Of a stretch of 64,000 bases of DNA, positions 1 to 10,363 are shown piece by piece (the stretch's first letter is position 1; every line of letters starts with the position of its first letter). The stretch lies in contig NC_048539.1 in the NCBI RefSeq assembly GCF_902806685.2, positions 1,872,501 to 1,936,500 of the forward strand, read 5' to 3'. The translations under genes were made by a program, and so were the position numbers. The notes beneath the pieces are model-generated. The model did no database searches, had not been told where the DNA came from, and was given only the letters and a program-made list of their open reading frames with translations. This DNA comes from Maniola hyperantus. Taxonomy: Eukaryota; Arthropoda; Insecta; Lepidoptera; Nymphalidae.

Positions 1-430
1 CACGAAGAATTTGTGAGAATTGAGAGCACTATACAACGTTAGTAATTTTAGTTAACGCGAAAACCGAAACACGTCATTTTCAAATAAAAATATTTATAAA
101 AATTTCAAAAATGTTTAATGAGAATTTACGAATTTATAAGCTTGTTGTGTTGAGTCGTTGTCATCACAAAAACATGGTCACCCCAAGCGAGCGGCTATGA
201 GCGAACGAGACAGCTGGCTCGAATCAGCTGGTGCATGCGGTCATTCAACTAGGTGTCTAAACTTGCAGGTAAAGTATTTTTTGGTCAAAATAATATAACA
301 CGTTGTAAAAATGATTGCAATTGATTCTGTTACTGATTCTGAACAAGCTACTTTCAGGTTTTGCGTATACTAAAACAAACGCTGTATTCACAACTAGATG
401 GTGCCCGCGACTTTGATTTTGTCTTTGACT
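1..430. other. Unassigned AT-rich sequence
   Basis: No coding region, RNA gene or recognised repeat was found. The sequence is AT-rich with a short more GC-rich patch around 180-240. Confidence 0.5.
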
Positions 431-434
431 CCGT

Positions 435-641
435 ATCATCATCATCATCATCATCATCAATAGACGTCCACTGCTGGACATAGGTCTCTTGTAGGGACTT
501 CCACACGCCACGGTCTTGCGCCGCCTCGATCCAGCGGCTCCCTGCGACTCGTCTGATGTCGTCCGTCCACCTAGTGGGGGGGTCTTCCAACGCTGCGTCT
601 TCCGGTGCGAGGTCGCCATTCTAGCACCTTGGCTCCGTATA
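435..641 (-). mobile_element. RTE-type LINE 3' end
   Basis: On the minus strand this encodes the C-terminus of an RTE-clade reverse transcriptase polyprotein (recognisable pieces: TDDIRRVAGSRW, WKSLQETYVQQWTSID). It then runs into a (GATGAT)n tail, seen as catcat on the plus strand at 436-460. The same end occurs at 32998, 35218, 51417 and 54891. The copy is 5' truncated to about 200 bp and codes for nothing functional. Aspartate or methionine runs in translated frames are read-through of the tail. Confidence 0.75.
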
Positions 642-668
642 TGGGTTGCAAACTATCACTGTACCAAA

Positions 669-887
669 TAGCTGATGCCTGCAACTTTGTCCGTGTAGCC
701 GTAGGTTTTTAAAAATCCCGTGGGAACCCTTTGATTTTCTGGGACACACACTAACCTATGTAAGTACCTATATCCTCGGTATGCAAACAAGCTACCTCTG
801 GAACTTTCAACAAAATTGGTTAAGTGGATGGCCCTTAAAAAGCTAGTAGACAGATAGACACACTTTAGCATTTACAATATTAGTATA
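669..887 (-). mobile_element. Helitron-like family F copy (diverged)
   Basis: It starts TAGCTGATGCC and ends near TTACAATATTAGTA, matching other family F copies in the window (29419, 32311, 47460). The family reads TCCATACTAA at its 5' end and CATCAGCTAG at its 3' end in element orientation. This copy is diverged and non-coding. Confidence 0.55.
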
Positions 888-1002
888 AATGAGTTAATGT
901 TACTAAAAATAATAAAATTATGTTGCTAATCAGTAATGTGATTTTTAAGAAAACTATTAATTTTTCCTCTAATTCCAAACTCAGCCGTATTTAATCTCGT
1001 GC

Positions 1003-1206
1003 AAAACGTTTAGTCGAACTTGAAGACTGTAGTAGGGGTACAATGAGAAACAACGCGATACAACAGTTGCGAACTTTTCGAATCAGACTCACAACATTGC
1101 CACCATGTTCCCACAATCTTTTGATGTATCGATGGAACTATTGTTATTACCTCGCATTACTGCGTCGTGCTACAACTTCGCGAGGTGGTAAATCAATTTT
1201 AGTTTT
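1003..1206 (+). repeat. Direct repeat unit 1 of a 200-bp block
   Basis: About 200 bp recurs in the same orientation at 1933-2127 with scattered substitutions and a short deletion in the second copy. Both begin at AAAA(C/T)GTTTAGTCGAA and end at AATTTTAGTTT. No TIR, poly(A) or tRNA-like boxes were seen, so the class is unknown. Confidence 0.7.
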
Positions 1207-1235
1207 CGTTTGTTCTATACCTATTCTTTCATAAT

Positions 1236-1290
1236 TCAAAGTCAAAATCAAATTGTTTATTCAAAGTACGTAGATACTAGTGTACACTTT
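1236..1290 (-). mobile_element. LINE 3' tail fragment
   Basis: AAAGTCAAAATCAAATTG followed by TTTATTCAAAGTA is, on the minus strand, the end of a LINE 3' UTR running into a (TTTGAC)n-like tail. It resembles the tail seen in the other orientation at 11370-11406. Only the extreme 3' end is present. Confidence 0.4.
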
Positions 1291-1319
1291 TTGATTGTCA
1301 ATTGTTGGGTTTGTAAGAT

Positions 1320-1536
1320 CACTACCCCTATTATAAATGAGAAAGTGTGTTTGGTTTGTTGGTTTGTCCTTCAATCACGTCACAACAGAGCAACGGATTG
1401 ACGTGATATTTTGCATGGTATAGTCAAAGACCTGGAGAGTGACATAGGCTAATTTTGATCCCGGAAAATTAGAAGAGTTCCCACGGGATTTTTAAAAACA
1501 TTATTCCACGCGGACGAAGTCGCGGGCATCAGCTAG
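1320..1536 (+). mobile_element. Helitron-like family F copy
   Basis: It contains the family F landmarks ATTATAAATGAGAAAGTG, the repeated TTTGTTGG block, CCTTCAATCACGTC and the 3' end GCGGACGAAGTCGCG-GGCATCAGCTAG at 1533-1536. It is non-coding. The 3' end matches Helitron expectations: a short GC-rich hairpin about 12 nt before a CTAG terminus. Confidence 0.6.
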
Positions 1537-1689
1537 TAATGATGTAATGGTGATGATAATATTAAATTGACTAAAACTACCAGGTTCCCAAATGCGCCCG
1601 GTCTGTAAAGAAACCCACAACAGACTCAATCAATTATTCTGTTACCTATCACCATTTCACTTATTGGAACTATCAATGCTGTTACATCA

Positions 1690-1878
1690 ACTCATTTTTT
1701 TTTTATTTTTTTTTAAGAATATTAGCCATGTTAAATGACTAATAGTCCCCTTTCCTCTCCAACTAAGCGTCAGGCTTGTGCTAGGAGTAGGTACGACAAT
1801 AGTGCTACGGGCGGGGTTTGAACCGTCGACCTTTCGGTTTTCAGTACACTCCTTTACCTGTTGAGCTATTGAGGCTTC
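1690..1878 (-). mobile_element. SINE-3, tRNA-derived
   Basis: Read on the minus strand, the head GCCTCAATAGCTCAAC has a tRNA-like D arm and A box, followed by the B box GGTTCAAACCC. A short body (GTACCTACTCCTAGCACAAG) follows, and the copy ends in an A-rich tail (poly T on the plus strand, about 1696-1717). The head resembles tRNA-Phe, with CTGAAAACC in the anticodon loop position. Other copies are at 15838 and 20950. Confidence 0.7.
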
Positions 1879-1932
1879 ACTCATTCCCAAGCTTTCTTGT
1901 TTAAATAATTCTTTACTTTGCACTTTACATCC

Positions 1933-2127
1933 AAAATGTTTAGTCGAATTTGAAGACCATGGTAGTGGTACAATGAGAAACAACGCTGTTGCGAACTTTT
2001 CGAATCTGACTCGCAACATTGCCACCATGTTCCCACAATCTTTTGATGTATCGATGGAACTATTGTTATTACCTCGCATTATTGTGTCGTGCTACAACTT
2101 CGCGAGGTGGTAAATCAATTTTAGTTT
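1933..2127 (+). repeat. Direct repeat unit 2 of a 200-bp block
   Basis: Second copy of the block at 1003-1206, same orientation, about 930 bp apart. It lacks a short stretch (GATACAACA-like) present in unit 1. A SINE-3 and a Helitron-like copy lie between the two units. Confidence 0.7.
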
Positions 2128-2162
2128 CAGATTACTGTACGCTTTTTGTACCTACTAGCTGA

Positions 2163-2337
2163 CTAGCTGATGCCCGCGTCTCCGTTCGCGTGGATTTAGG
2201 TTTTTAAAAATCCCTTGGGAACTCTTTCATTTTCCGGGATAAAAAGTAGCCTAAGTCACTCTCCAGGTCTTTAACTTGGTCCGGGTCACGAATACAAACC
2301 GAATACGGATGGTGCATAGCGGGAATAAGCTAGTACC
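2163..2337 (-). mobile_element. Helitron-like family F fragment
   Basis: It starts CTAGCTGATGCCCGCG and continues through the conserved CCGGGATAAAAAGTAGCC and ACTCTCCAGG blocks before losing similarity. It is truncated at the element's 5' side and is non-coding. Confidence 0.55.
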
Positions 2338-2514
2338 TACATAATATTTAGTAGACCCAGTATAGAATGAAAATCAAAATAATGTGAAATAGGACGCGAA
2401 ATAGCAGCTGTGCCGATGAAAATTTGTCAACGTTGCCGAAAACACAATCTGAAAAATAAAATACTGACATCGAATAAAGGATTGTCACCTAAAGCAAAGT
2501 TTCTTTAGATTTAG

Positions 2515-2760
2515 TATAGAATAGAATAGAATAGAATATGTTTTTATTCAAGTAGACTTTTTATAAGCGCTTTCGAATAGTCGGGTAGTTTTAATTTACC
2601 ACTGGTTCGGAATGCCGTTCCTACCGAGAAGAACCAGCAAGAAACTCGGCACAAGAAATTTGTACAAGACTTCGGAACTAAGAAGGCTTAATCAGTGGGG
2701 TGCCACCGAGCTTCTTTGACATTAGCTGGTTTTACATTTACTGCCTCACTGAGTGATATA
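2515..2760 (-). mobile_element. LINE 3' UTR with (ATTCT)n tail
   Basis: The plus strand starts with four TAGAA units, then ATATGTTTTTATTCAAGTAG and a conserved body (CGGAATGCCGTTCC, GAGAAGAACCAGCAAGAA). On the minus strand this is the terminal untranslated part of a 5'-truncated LINE ending in a simple-repeat tail. A similar tail occurs at 18668. Clade not assigned. Confidence 0.5.
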
Positions 2761-2867
2761 AAAATAATTTTTCGTAGAAAACCTTCAATGGATCAAAAAT
2801 GTATGTCAACGTTTGAAGTAAATACAATTTTACAATATTAATTGTTTAGGGCATAGATAATGGTGAG

Positions 2868-3235
2868 ATACATTTATTTATTTGACAGCTTAAAACTATC
2901 ATTACAGGCTAACCTAATGCGATAGCTAAGTTAACTTAAATTATTTATATCTACTTATTATTACATACTTTTTACTGTGTACCTACAACTAACTGACTTA
3001 AACTTAAATAACCTACTTTATTTCAAACTTAACAAAAACGTTGTGGCCCTTATGAACTCGCCCAGTGAGCAGCTGAACAGGTCGATGTGTTCAGCGACCG
3101 AGTTGAGCGTGCAAGTCGCTCGCGTGAGTGGCGCCCGCTGAGCCAGCAGTGGAGGCCTGCGTCTGCGTGACCCACTGTCGTTCGGCACGCAAAAGCCTAA
3201 CTCCTGCAGAACAGCAGGGTTATGCACCTTCCCTC
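2868..3235 (-). pseudogene. LINE ORF2 C-terminus remnant (R1/Jockey-like)
   Basis: The minus strand ends with a peptide typical of insect LINE ORF2 C-termini: LGFCVPND, RRRRPPLLA, RAPLTRA, then NSVAEHIDLFSCSLGEF, stopping near 3018. About 150 bp of AT-rich 3' UTR follows and ends in a TAAATAAATG-like tail. No endonuclease or reverse transcriptase domain is present, so this is a 5'-truncated dead copy. Assignment rests on recalled resemblance of this C-terminal pattern and was not checked by search. Confidence 0.5.
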
Positions 3236-3533
3236 TTAGCACCTTAAATATGTATGCCGACATACATAGATAGGTGTATAGCTTAGTCATAGATCTAGAA
3301 AACAAGGAATAGAATAATAGGTGTAATACATTTGTATATGGAGAAGCGCGTAAGAAGGCCCACCTTAAGTGAACGCAAAACTTTATTAGTAAGCAGTGAA
3401 GCAATGACATTTCTTTGCATAAAAAGTGGAACAATACTGCTATCTGGAGAGCCGCCAAACGTCGGCTGACCGGGTATCTGTTACGTAGAGTGTAGTACAC
3501 CGGACGTTGCTATACAAACACTGCATAGATACA

Positions 3534-3700
3534 CTGTCATCATCATCATCATGATCAACCCATCGCCGGCTCACTACGTGAGAAGGGTTTTGGCCATAGT
3601 CTACCACGCTGGCCATGTGCGGATTGGTAGACTTCACACACCTTTGAGAACATTATGGAGAACTCTCAGGCATGCAGGTTTCCTAACGATGTTTTACGAT
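3534..3700 (-). mobile_element. SINE-1 fragment (3' part)
   Basis: On the minus strand it matches the body and (ATGATG)n tail of SINE-1: GAGTTCTCCATAATGTTC, GTGTGAAGTCTACCAATC, GCGTGGTAGACTATGGCC and GATGGGTTGATCATGATG. The tRNA-like head is missing. A full copy is at 47697-47999. Confidence 0.75.
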
Positions 3701-3730
3701 ACACTGTTACAAATAAATTAATCTAAATAC

Positions 3731-3860
3731 ATGGTGTAACTAGAACGCTAGCAAAAACGAACATAGATGATAGTACTGAAAACGCGAAAAAATTATTTAA
3801 AAAAAAACTATATTAATAATAATCAACGCCGTGTCATAGGCGGGGTAAACCAGCTTTCGA
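3731..3860 (+). mobile_element. MITE family E fragment
   Basis: It starts GGTGTAACTAGAACG-CTAGC, the terminal sequence of family E (full copy 13864-14395), and keeps similarity for roughly 130 bp. The other end is missing. Confidence 0.5.
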
Positions 3861-3985
3861 AACTTTTAAAAAAAATATCTTGTTGGAAACTAAAGTGTGA
3901 AAGATTTACTTTTTAATTTAAAAAAAAAACTAACATAGGTGGCATAAATATTTAGCAAAAAAATTGTGTTGAAAGTAGCCGTTAA

Positions 3986-4215
3986 TCTATCTATATATAA
4001 AAGGAGAAGGTGACTGACTGACTGACTGACTGACTGATCTATCAACGCACAGCTCAAACTACTGGACGGATCGGGCTGAAATTTGGCATGCAGATAGCTA
4101 TTATGACGTAGGCATCCGCTAAGAAAGGATTTTTGAAAATTCAACCCCTAAGGGGGTGAAATAGGGGGTTGAAATTTATGTAGTCCACGTGGACGAAGTC
4201 GCGAGCATAAGCTAG
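3986..4215 (+). mobile_element. Helitron-like family A, full copy
   Basis: Begins TC (ATCTATCTATATATAAAAGG), followed by (CTGA)n and the conserved ATCTATCAACGCACAGC block. It ends GCGAGCATAAGCTAG, followed by T. There are no terminal inverted repeats and no target duplication. GCGGACGAAGTCGCG forms a small hairpin just inside the CTAG end. These are Helitron hallmarks. The copy is non-coding; peptides such as SYLHAKFQPDPSSSLSCA in translated frames are artefacts. Confidence 0.7.
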
Positions 4216-4506
4216 TTCAAAATAATTACTAGAGAAAAAGGATTCTTATTCAGTAAATAACAATTTTCGGAACAACCTAGTATATTCGGTGATTTTCTTA
4301 TATCAATAGCGGCTGTAGAAAGAAATTTAAATTTTCATGCCACTCCGTTGTCCTGGCAAACTTACAAGACATTGCACTAAGAACGGCCGTCGGCGGTGGT
4401 TACGATGAAATAGCTGTAATTTATATAGGTTGTATATACAACCGACTTCGAAACAAGAGGGTTTTAGTTTTACCCGTACGTATGTGTGTATGTGAAGTAT
4501 TACGTG

Positions 4507-4663
4507 TACAGTACGCGGCAGAAAATAATGAACATCAGCCATTAGAATGATATTTCGGCTTTGTAGAGAGTTGTCTCTGTCACTCATACCTATATGACGT
4601 TTTGTCGGTCTCAACGACAGAGACTCTACAAAATATGTACATTACTTTCTGCCGTGTACTGTA
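4507..4663. mobile_element. MITE family D
   Basis: A foldback element of about 157 bp with inverted ends TACAGTACGCGGCAGAAA and TTTCTGCCGTGTACTGTA. The interior is also palindromic around CTCATACC (GACAGAGA arms). Other copies or parts are at 30317, 33803 and 47232. Non-coding. Confidence 0.7.
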
Positions 4664-4760
4664 TGACAAGATATGGTCAAGCGAACAAAATTTTTCACGG
4701 TTTGAACGGAATCAAATAAATCAGCGCCACCTCTTAGATACTTATGAACGACCTCTTCTT
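4664..4760 (+). repeat. Interspersed repeat 'GACAAGATATGG', partial
   Basis: GACAAGATATGGTCAAGCG, CACGGTTTGAACGGAA and CAGCGCCACCTCTTAGATA recur at 46277-46500 and 52944-53160. This copy holds only the first 95 bp and abuts the family D MITE. Class unknown. Confidence 0.55.
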
Positions 4761-5394
4761 CTTACTTTCTTTCTAAAGTTTTTTTCATGTTTTTGTTTGC
4801 TTAGATAAATAGAATTGGTCAAAGCTGCAGGGGCAAACTAAGTCACACCGCGGAAGGGGCAATACAGTATTTTTGTCTACATACAATGTATGCCGTTCAA
4901 CCTTCCTGCCATACTGCTGCAGGGACAATCTACAACATCGCCCCTGCTTGCCTGTGTACACAACAATTAAGGTAGCAATTTAGGGTCAAATTCCTAGATT
5001 GTCCCTTGCAGCAGGTATGTAAATAGTCTGCTTAAGCTACAAAGTCATGGCCCTGCAGTGAGCTATAAAACGTCAAACAAGATTGCCTCCTGGAGACCCG
5101 CCAAATTGACTGGTCCGATATCTTTTACGCGTCGAGAGTCGTGCACTGAGGGGGAAGAAATTTAAATTTTTATTCCACTCTATTGTTCTGGTAAATTTGC
5201 AACTGGGTCTATTGGGAGCAGACGTCTTTGCGGGCTACGAATTGTATTTGTTTCTTTAACTTTGAATATATCCGAGACTTTAACATTGGAATCTATAGTC
5301 AAGATAGGGGCTTCTTTAGAGGACGATTCAGACATGTTATACACAATTTTAATGCATTGCACAAAGGTTGAATATGACACGTCACAGAAAGGAA
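4761..5394. other. Unassigned sequence
   Basis: I see no gene or repeat I can name. Around 4830-5040 the words CTGCAGGGAC and GCCCCTGC recur on both strands (local imperfect inverted repeats). Short open frames near 5180-5490 show no recognisable domain. Confidence 0.4.
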
Positions 5395-5676
5395 GACAGG
5401 TGATAGTAGGTACTGATGATTACTGACATGATAAGAAAAAACGCGAAAAACAAAATAAAAAAAAACATCTGACTGTAAGTAGTATGCCATTCGGAGTCAT
5501 TGCCGCGTCGTAGGCGGAGCATCGACCCGAGCTTTGCACGGTATTACATTACGGGTTTGAAAAATACTACATCACTAAAACTACAAAACGAAGCAAATGG
5601 TTATTGGTATTGTATTGTGTTTAGGTAGTAAAACATTAGCGCTTAGTTTTTGCTAGCGTTCTGGTTACACCCTGTG
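5395..5676 (-). mobile_element. MITE family E, partial copy
   Basis: Ends CTAGCGTTCTGG-TTACACCCTGTG, the inverted complement of the family E terminus, and carries the shared interior (AAAACGCGAAAAAC, CGGGTTTGAAAAATAC, TTATTGGTATTG). The left terminus is weakly preserved. Non-coding. Confidence 0.5.
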
Positions 5677-5679
5677 TAT

Positions 5680-6254
5680 TCTAAAAAAGTTGTTTTGATA
5701 CGTCAAGCTTTCAAGAGCCGAAAAGCATCTAGTTTAAAGCTCAAAAAGTCTTTTTATGTGGCACAGTCATAAAAACTTAAAAGGCTACTAACTCTGGCTT
5801 TAGTCTCTATGGAAATCTGTGTTGGCTAGCAGTCTTTTATGATACTATTTTAGAATAGGACTGCTTGATTTCATGAATAAAATTTAATTTAAAGTAAGTT
5901 CTACAAGTTAACAAATTAAAATTAAAATATTTGATGAAATACATTTTATATAACTGCATGACTTAAACTCGGACTTAGGTGACGAATCCGTGACTTGAAT
6001 AGTTCATTTTGACACCGTGCAAAATGGACTACTTAAGCCACGTTATCCGTGACTTAAGTATGACGTTAAGCAGGTTTGGGTAACATGATGATCTATAAAA
6101 TATACGATACTCGTGATTTAAGCATGTCTCAGTTTACTATTGCAAAAGTACTTATAATATTATGCTCGCTACGCTCGGGCGCTACCTCACACCATGCAAT
6201 AACGGAATTAAGTCACACGATTTGTAATCTGTTATTATCACAGCAAGCAAGCTG
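5680..6254. other. Unassigned AT-rich sequence
   Basis: No gene or repeat recognised. Short words (GTGACTTAAG, CCGTGACTT) recur around 5960-6060. Confidence 0.4.
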
Positions 6255-6640
6255 CGTCTTTCCAGGGTTTCCAGCCATATTTTTTCGACATTTTGCACGA
6301 TAATTCAAAAACTATGATGCATAAAAATAAATAAAAATCTGTTTTAGAATGCACAGGTAAAGCCCTTTCATGAGATTCCCACTTGATATAGTTATCTTAC
6401 TTCTAAAATTGAAAATACCAATTATTAGTTCATGACCACAATTTTTTTTGTGTTATGTAACCACAAATTTACGGTGTTCAGATTTTTACCCGAATGTCTG
6501 CTATAAGACCTACCTAAGGCATTTCATGATTCTAAGTCAACGGGAACTACCCTGTAGGTTTCTTGATAGATAAACAGACAAACAGACAACAAAGTGATCC
6601 TATAAGAGTTCCTTTTTTCCTTTTGAGGTACGGAATTTAA
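6255..6640 (+). repeat. Family B repeat, partial copy
   Basis: Carries the family B landmarks in order: TTCGACATTTTGCACGATAA, AAAACTATGATGCATAAAAA, GTTCATGACCACAA, GTAGGTTTCTTGA, a CAGACAAA microsatellite and TTTTGAGGTACGGA. Complete copies run from AAAAACCGGCCAAGTGCGAG to TACGGAACCCTAAAAA and hold a subterminal inverted repeat (AGGGTTCCGTAC / GTACGGAACCCT). Transposon class is undecided. Confidence 0.6.
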
Positions 6641-6884
6641 AAAAAAGTTAAAAATAAAATAAACAGTAATCTCTGTTACCGTGAGCAGACAAAGGGTACA
6701 ATTAGCCACAAAATTACTTGAGCAATTAGTAACAGCTGCGGTCAGACCAGTGAATTGCGGGCCATTTTCATTTTTCTATTTCCTTTTTTGACTGTACATG
6801 TTATGTAATTGTAAACCTGTCACCACAGTGATCGCGAGTTAGCAGCGATTTGCATTTTAATCAGTAATTAAAATATATCACTTG

Positions 6885-7045
6885 CTTTAAAGGTGAAGAA
6901 ACCTACAATGCTTGAGAACTCTCCATGATGTTCTCAAAGATGTGTGAAGTCTGCCAATCCACACTTGGCCAGCGTGGCTAACTATGTCCCTGAGCCCTTC
7001 TCATTCTGGGAGTAGAGACCCTTGCTCAGTTATAGTAGGCCCAAG
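6885..7045 (+). mobile_element. SINE-1 fragment (body)
   Basis: Matches the SINE-1 body (ATCACTTGCTTTAA, GAGAACTCTCCATGATGTTC, CTGCCAATCCACACTTGGCC) without a tRNA-like head and with a degraded tail. Confidence 0.65.
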
Positions 7046-7289
7046 TAGTGTCAGTGTTACTTCAAAAAAATAAAATTTGTTACCGTGGGCAGACGAAGGG
7101 TACAATATTAGCCACAAAATTACTTGAGCAATTAGTACAGTGCGATAAGACTAACTTGGCACGTGGTAAAATCAGAACTAACGTTGCCGTCAAGTGTCCC
7201 CTTTGTTCTTGTTTAAATGTTCTAAGCCTTTGTTCTCCAACAGCGCCCTCCTGTCAATGTCATTGAAGGGCCGAGAGAGCCTTGTCGCA

Positions 7290-7770
7290 CTGTAACAGCT
7301 GCGGTCAGACCAGTGAATTGCGGGCCATTTTCATTTTTAGGGTTACGTACCTCAAAAAGGAAAAACAGAACCCTTATAGGATCACTTTGTTGTCTGTCTG
7401 TCTGTTTGTCTGTCAAGAAACCTACAGGGTACTTCCCGTTGACCTAGAATCATGAAATTTGGCAGGTAGGTAGATCTTATAGCTGACATTTGGGGAAAAA
7501 TCTGAAAACCTTGAATACATTATTGAACTTAGATCACACAAAAAAAATTAAATTGTGGTCATGAACTAATAATTAGTATTTTCAACTTTCGAAGTGAGAT
7601 AACTATATTATCAAGTGGGGTATCATATGAATGGTCTTCACCTGTACATTCTAAAACAAATTTTTATTTATTTTTGTGCATCATAGTTTTTGAATTATCG
7701 TGCAAAATGTCGAAAAAATACGACTGTAGTACGGAACCCTCATTGCGCGAGCCTGACTCGCACTTGTTTC
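7290..7770 (-). repeat. Family B repeat
   Basis: A near-complete copy in reverse orientation, from GGGTTACGTACCTCAAAA near 7340 through the (TGTC)n tract, the hallmark AATCATGAAATTTGGCA and ACGACTGTAGTACGGAA, to GCGCGAGCCTGACTCGCA. The preceding 100 bp share text with 6660-6770 (CAGCTGCGGTCAGACCAGTG), so a neighbouring segment was duplicated as well. Confidence 0.65.
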
Positions 7771-8057
7771 TATTTCTTTTTTGATTGTAGTACATGTAAA
7801 GCTATCGTCACAATCATAATCAACGCGGGTTAGTAGCGATGCTGACAAAAATTAATGGTCCATGCGTTTTTGTGAAAAGAAAAAAAATCTTCTGCCTCAC
7901 CAGTCACTTGGGTGCCTACACTTCGACACAGATGGTCTGATAAACTATGCGCTGACAAGATTAGATAGAAGACTAGAACCTAGCCCGTTGGCAGCCCGCA
8001 TTAAGTGTGTTGAAACCTTTAGCTACCAATTGTTAGTTTAAGCCGGCCAGTTACACT

Positions 8058-8163
8058 GTCGGTCCCATAGGATTAGAACAAACGGGGTGATTTTCAAGGG
8101 GAACCTTTAATTATTTTGTCGTTTTTCTTCGACGTAGCATTCATTTCCCTCAGTGGGACCGAC
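8058..8163. repeat. Small foldback repeat
   Basis: About 106 bp bounded by GTCGGTCCCA and TGGGACCGAC, a perfect 10-bp inverted repeat. No target duplication recognised and no coding content. Confidence 0.45.
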
Positions 8164-8204
8164 TTTGCTTATTTATTCGTACCCTGTTTTGACAGCCTAC
8201 TGGT

Positions 8205-8642
8205 TTTTAGGGTTCTGTACCTTAAAAGGAAAAACGGAACCCTTATAGGATCACTTTGTTGTCTGTCTGTCTGTCTGTCGGTCTGTCAAGAAACCTACAG
8301 GGTACTCCCGTTGACCTAGAATCATGAAATTTGGCAGGTAGGTAGATCTTATAGCAACCATAAGAGGAAAATCTGAAAATCGTGAATTTAGGGTTACATC
8401 GTACAAAAAAAAAATTAAATTGTGGTCATGAATTAGTACTTAGTATTTTCAATTTTCGAAGTAAGATAACTTTATCAAGTGGGGTTATATGAAAAAGCTT
8501 TACGTTTGCATTCTAATACAGATTTTTATTTATTTTTATGCATCATAGTTTTTGAATTATCATGCAAAATGTCGAAAAAATACGACTGCAGTACGGGATC
8601 CCTCGGTGCGCGAGTCTGACTGGCACTTGGCCGGTTTTTTTT
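8205..8642 (-). repeat. Family B repeat, full copy
   Basis: Runs from TTTTTAGGGTTCTGTACC through CTGTCTGTCTGTCTGTC, AATCATGAAATTTGGCAGG and TTATTTTTATGCATCATAG to GCACTTGGCCGGTTTTTT. It is the second copy within 1 kb, in the same orientation as the one at 7290. Confidence 0.7.
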
Positions 8643-8733
8643 AATTTTTTGTGTCCTGTATGGAAGAGGTGCGTGCCTCTTATGATCCCACGATGCAGCC
8701 TTAGCTGAAACAGCATTTTAAGAGTCGACTCAC

Positions 8734-8812
8734 CTCCTAGCTGGTCATATTGCCCTGGTACCAAGGCAATATGAACTCCTAGCTGGTCATATTGCCCTGG
8801 TGCCAGGGCAAT
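8734..8812. repeat. Tandem duplication, 42-bp period, with palindrome
   Basis: CTCCTAGCTGGTCATATTGC recurs 42 bp later. Each unit contains a palindrome-like stretch (ATTGCCCTGGTACCAAGGC; the second unit has GTGCCAGGGC). Confidence 0.7.
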
Positions 8813-9049
8813 GGGGTGTCGGCGGAGGTATGGTATAGTACAAGCAGTACGGAACCCATCAAACTAAAGTCCAGTACATCCTTAAATAAATTTGTTTATT
8901 AGCATAGTACCTATCATAAATTCTGTTCTCTTTAAGTTTAAACATAACTCGTAAGTAGCGCTAAGTGCCGTCTGGGAAGGCCGATAAAAGTATTATTCTA
9001 GACACGTTGATATAAAACAGAAAAGATATGCAGAACTTTTGAAATCTAT

Positions 9050-9200
9050 AATATATAATATATAAAAGGAAAAGCTGACTGACTGATCTATCTACACACA
9101 GCTCAAACTACTCAACGGATCGGGCCGTTTGGCATACAGATAGCTGTTATGACGTAGAAAAGATTTTTGAAAATTTAACCCCTACATAATATTCTCGTAT
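9050..9200 (+). mobile_element. Helitron-like family A, truncated and diverged
   Basis: TATATAAAAGGAAAAGCTGA, then CTGACTGATCTATC and diverged interior blocks (CAGATAGCTGTTATGACGTA, AACCCCTA). The 3' CTAG half is missing. Confidence 0.55.
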
Positions 9201-9923
9201 GCTATATTATTTTTGATTGAAGAAATCAAAGATTTTTAGATTTTGCCCATGTCTGAGCCTGCATATTACATCCTAGAGACTACTTTGTTGTGTTCCTATC
9301 CTAAACAATTTTTTTTTTGTTGTTGCTTGAAATTCCTATCAAGGTGCAAAACGTATTTTTTTTAAACACGTAAGTATTTGCTCTCTAGGTGAACAATTAA
9401 GACGTTTTTTACGTAAGTATAGGAAGCTATTTATAATTTTGTCTGTCTATGGTTTTGTAGGTCAACGATCTGAAGCGTTTAAATGTTCCAAGTGTTTTGC
9501 TCGCTGCGTCTTCGAAAATACTTCCAGAACTTCAAGCTTTCTTCTTTCAACTTTTATTTGACGTGCAGTGTTTTATTTTTTATCAGAGATCTTACAGGCA
9601 CCGGTCTATAGAGTTTAGAACTCTCTTAGGTGAGAGTTCTACGTGCTGCGTACTCTGTAATTTTTTTTAGAGTTCCGGCATCTTATAGTTTCGTCCGATC
9701 CGTCTGTCCGTCGGTTTGTGTCACAGCCATTTGAAAACTAATCTGTAATAGCTGTAAGATTAAGATTTAACGCAATTATAGAATCCTATTACCGCTATAT
9801 AAAATCAAATTTAAATTTTGAAAATTTTAATTTTCAGGGTACCTCCTGAACATGAAAACTATCAGCCGAAAAACAATTTTCAATTACACCCTCGAATTGC
9901 CTTGGACAGTTTAAAAAAATACT
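9201..9923. other. Unassigned AT-rich sequence
   Basis: No gene recognised. CCGATCCGTCTGTCCGTCGG at 9697-9716 resembles a simple CCGT/CTGT tract found in other insect repeats. The rest shows no structure I can name. Confidence 0.4.
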
Positions 9924-9928
9924 ACTGT

Positions 9929-10217
9929 ACCCGTAGTACAAGATTTTACGTCTCACCAAACCAAACCAAATTCGAGAGTCGAAATACTTCCGCGTTACAG
10001 TAAAATGGATCTTAAATGCCTTGTTTTAAAGCTCAAGTTTGTCTACACTTCTACAGCCAGCGCTCCAAGCGGAAACATTGCGAAATTAAAATCAGTGGCA
10101 TTGAATATTTGACTTCAATTCAAGGCTGTTTAGGTCCATTTTACTGTAACGCGGAAGTATTTCGACTCTCGAATTTGGTTTGGTTTGGTGAGACGTAAAA
10201 TCTTGTACTATACGGGT
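9929..10217. mobile_element. Long-TIR MITE with 5-bp target duplication
   Basis: A 289-bp element with inverted repeats of about 80 bp at each end. It opens ACCCGTAGTACAAGATTTTA and closes with the inverted complement, interrupted by a 2-bp TA insertion. Both flanks read ACTGT (9924-9928 and 10218-10222), a 5-bp duplication. A near-identical copy in inverted orientation is at 34156-34442, and a diverged interior-only copy is at 60672-60842. Superfamily unknown; it does not encode a transposase. Confidence 0.8.
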
Positions 10218-10363
10218 ACTGTTCTAAAAATGTTGACCGCCATAGTTTTTAGTCACTTGAATGGTTGCTTTATGCTTATTCTGATATCTTCGTTCGGAGT
10301 CTTTTCAACTATACAGAAGAGGGGGATATTATAGTGCACAAGTTAATGTGTGCGCAAACATTA

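Noticed and set aside
257..619. Frames with poly-Met or poly-Asp runs (also near 3440, 35156)
   Set aside because: Read-through of (CAT/GAT)n tails of RTE LINEs or SINE-1.
8116..8319. 67-codon plus frame at the start of a family B copy
   Set aside because: Most of it translates the family B repeat and its TGTC tract.
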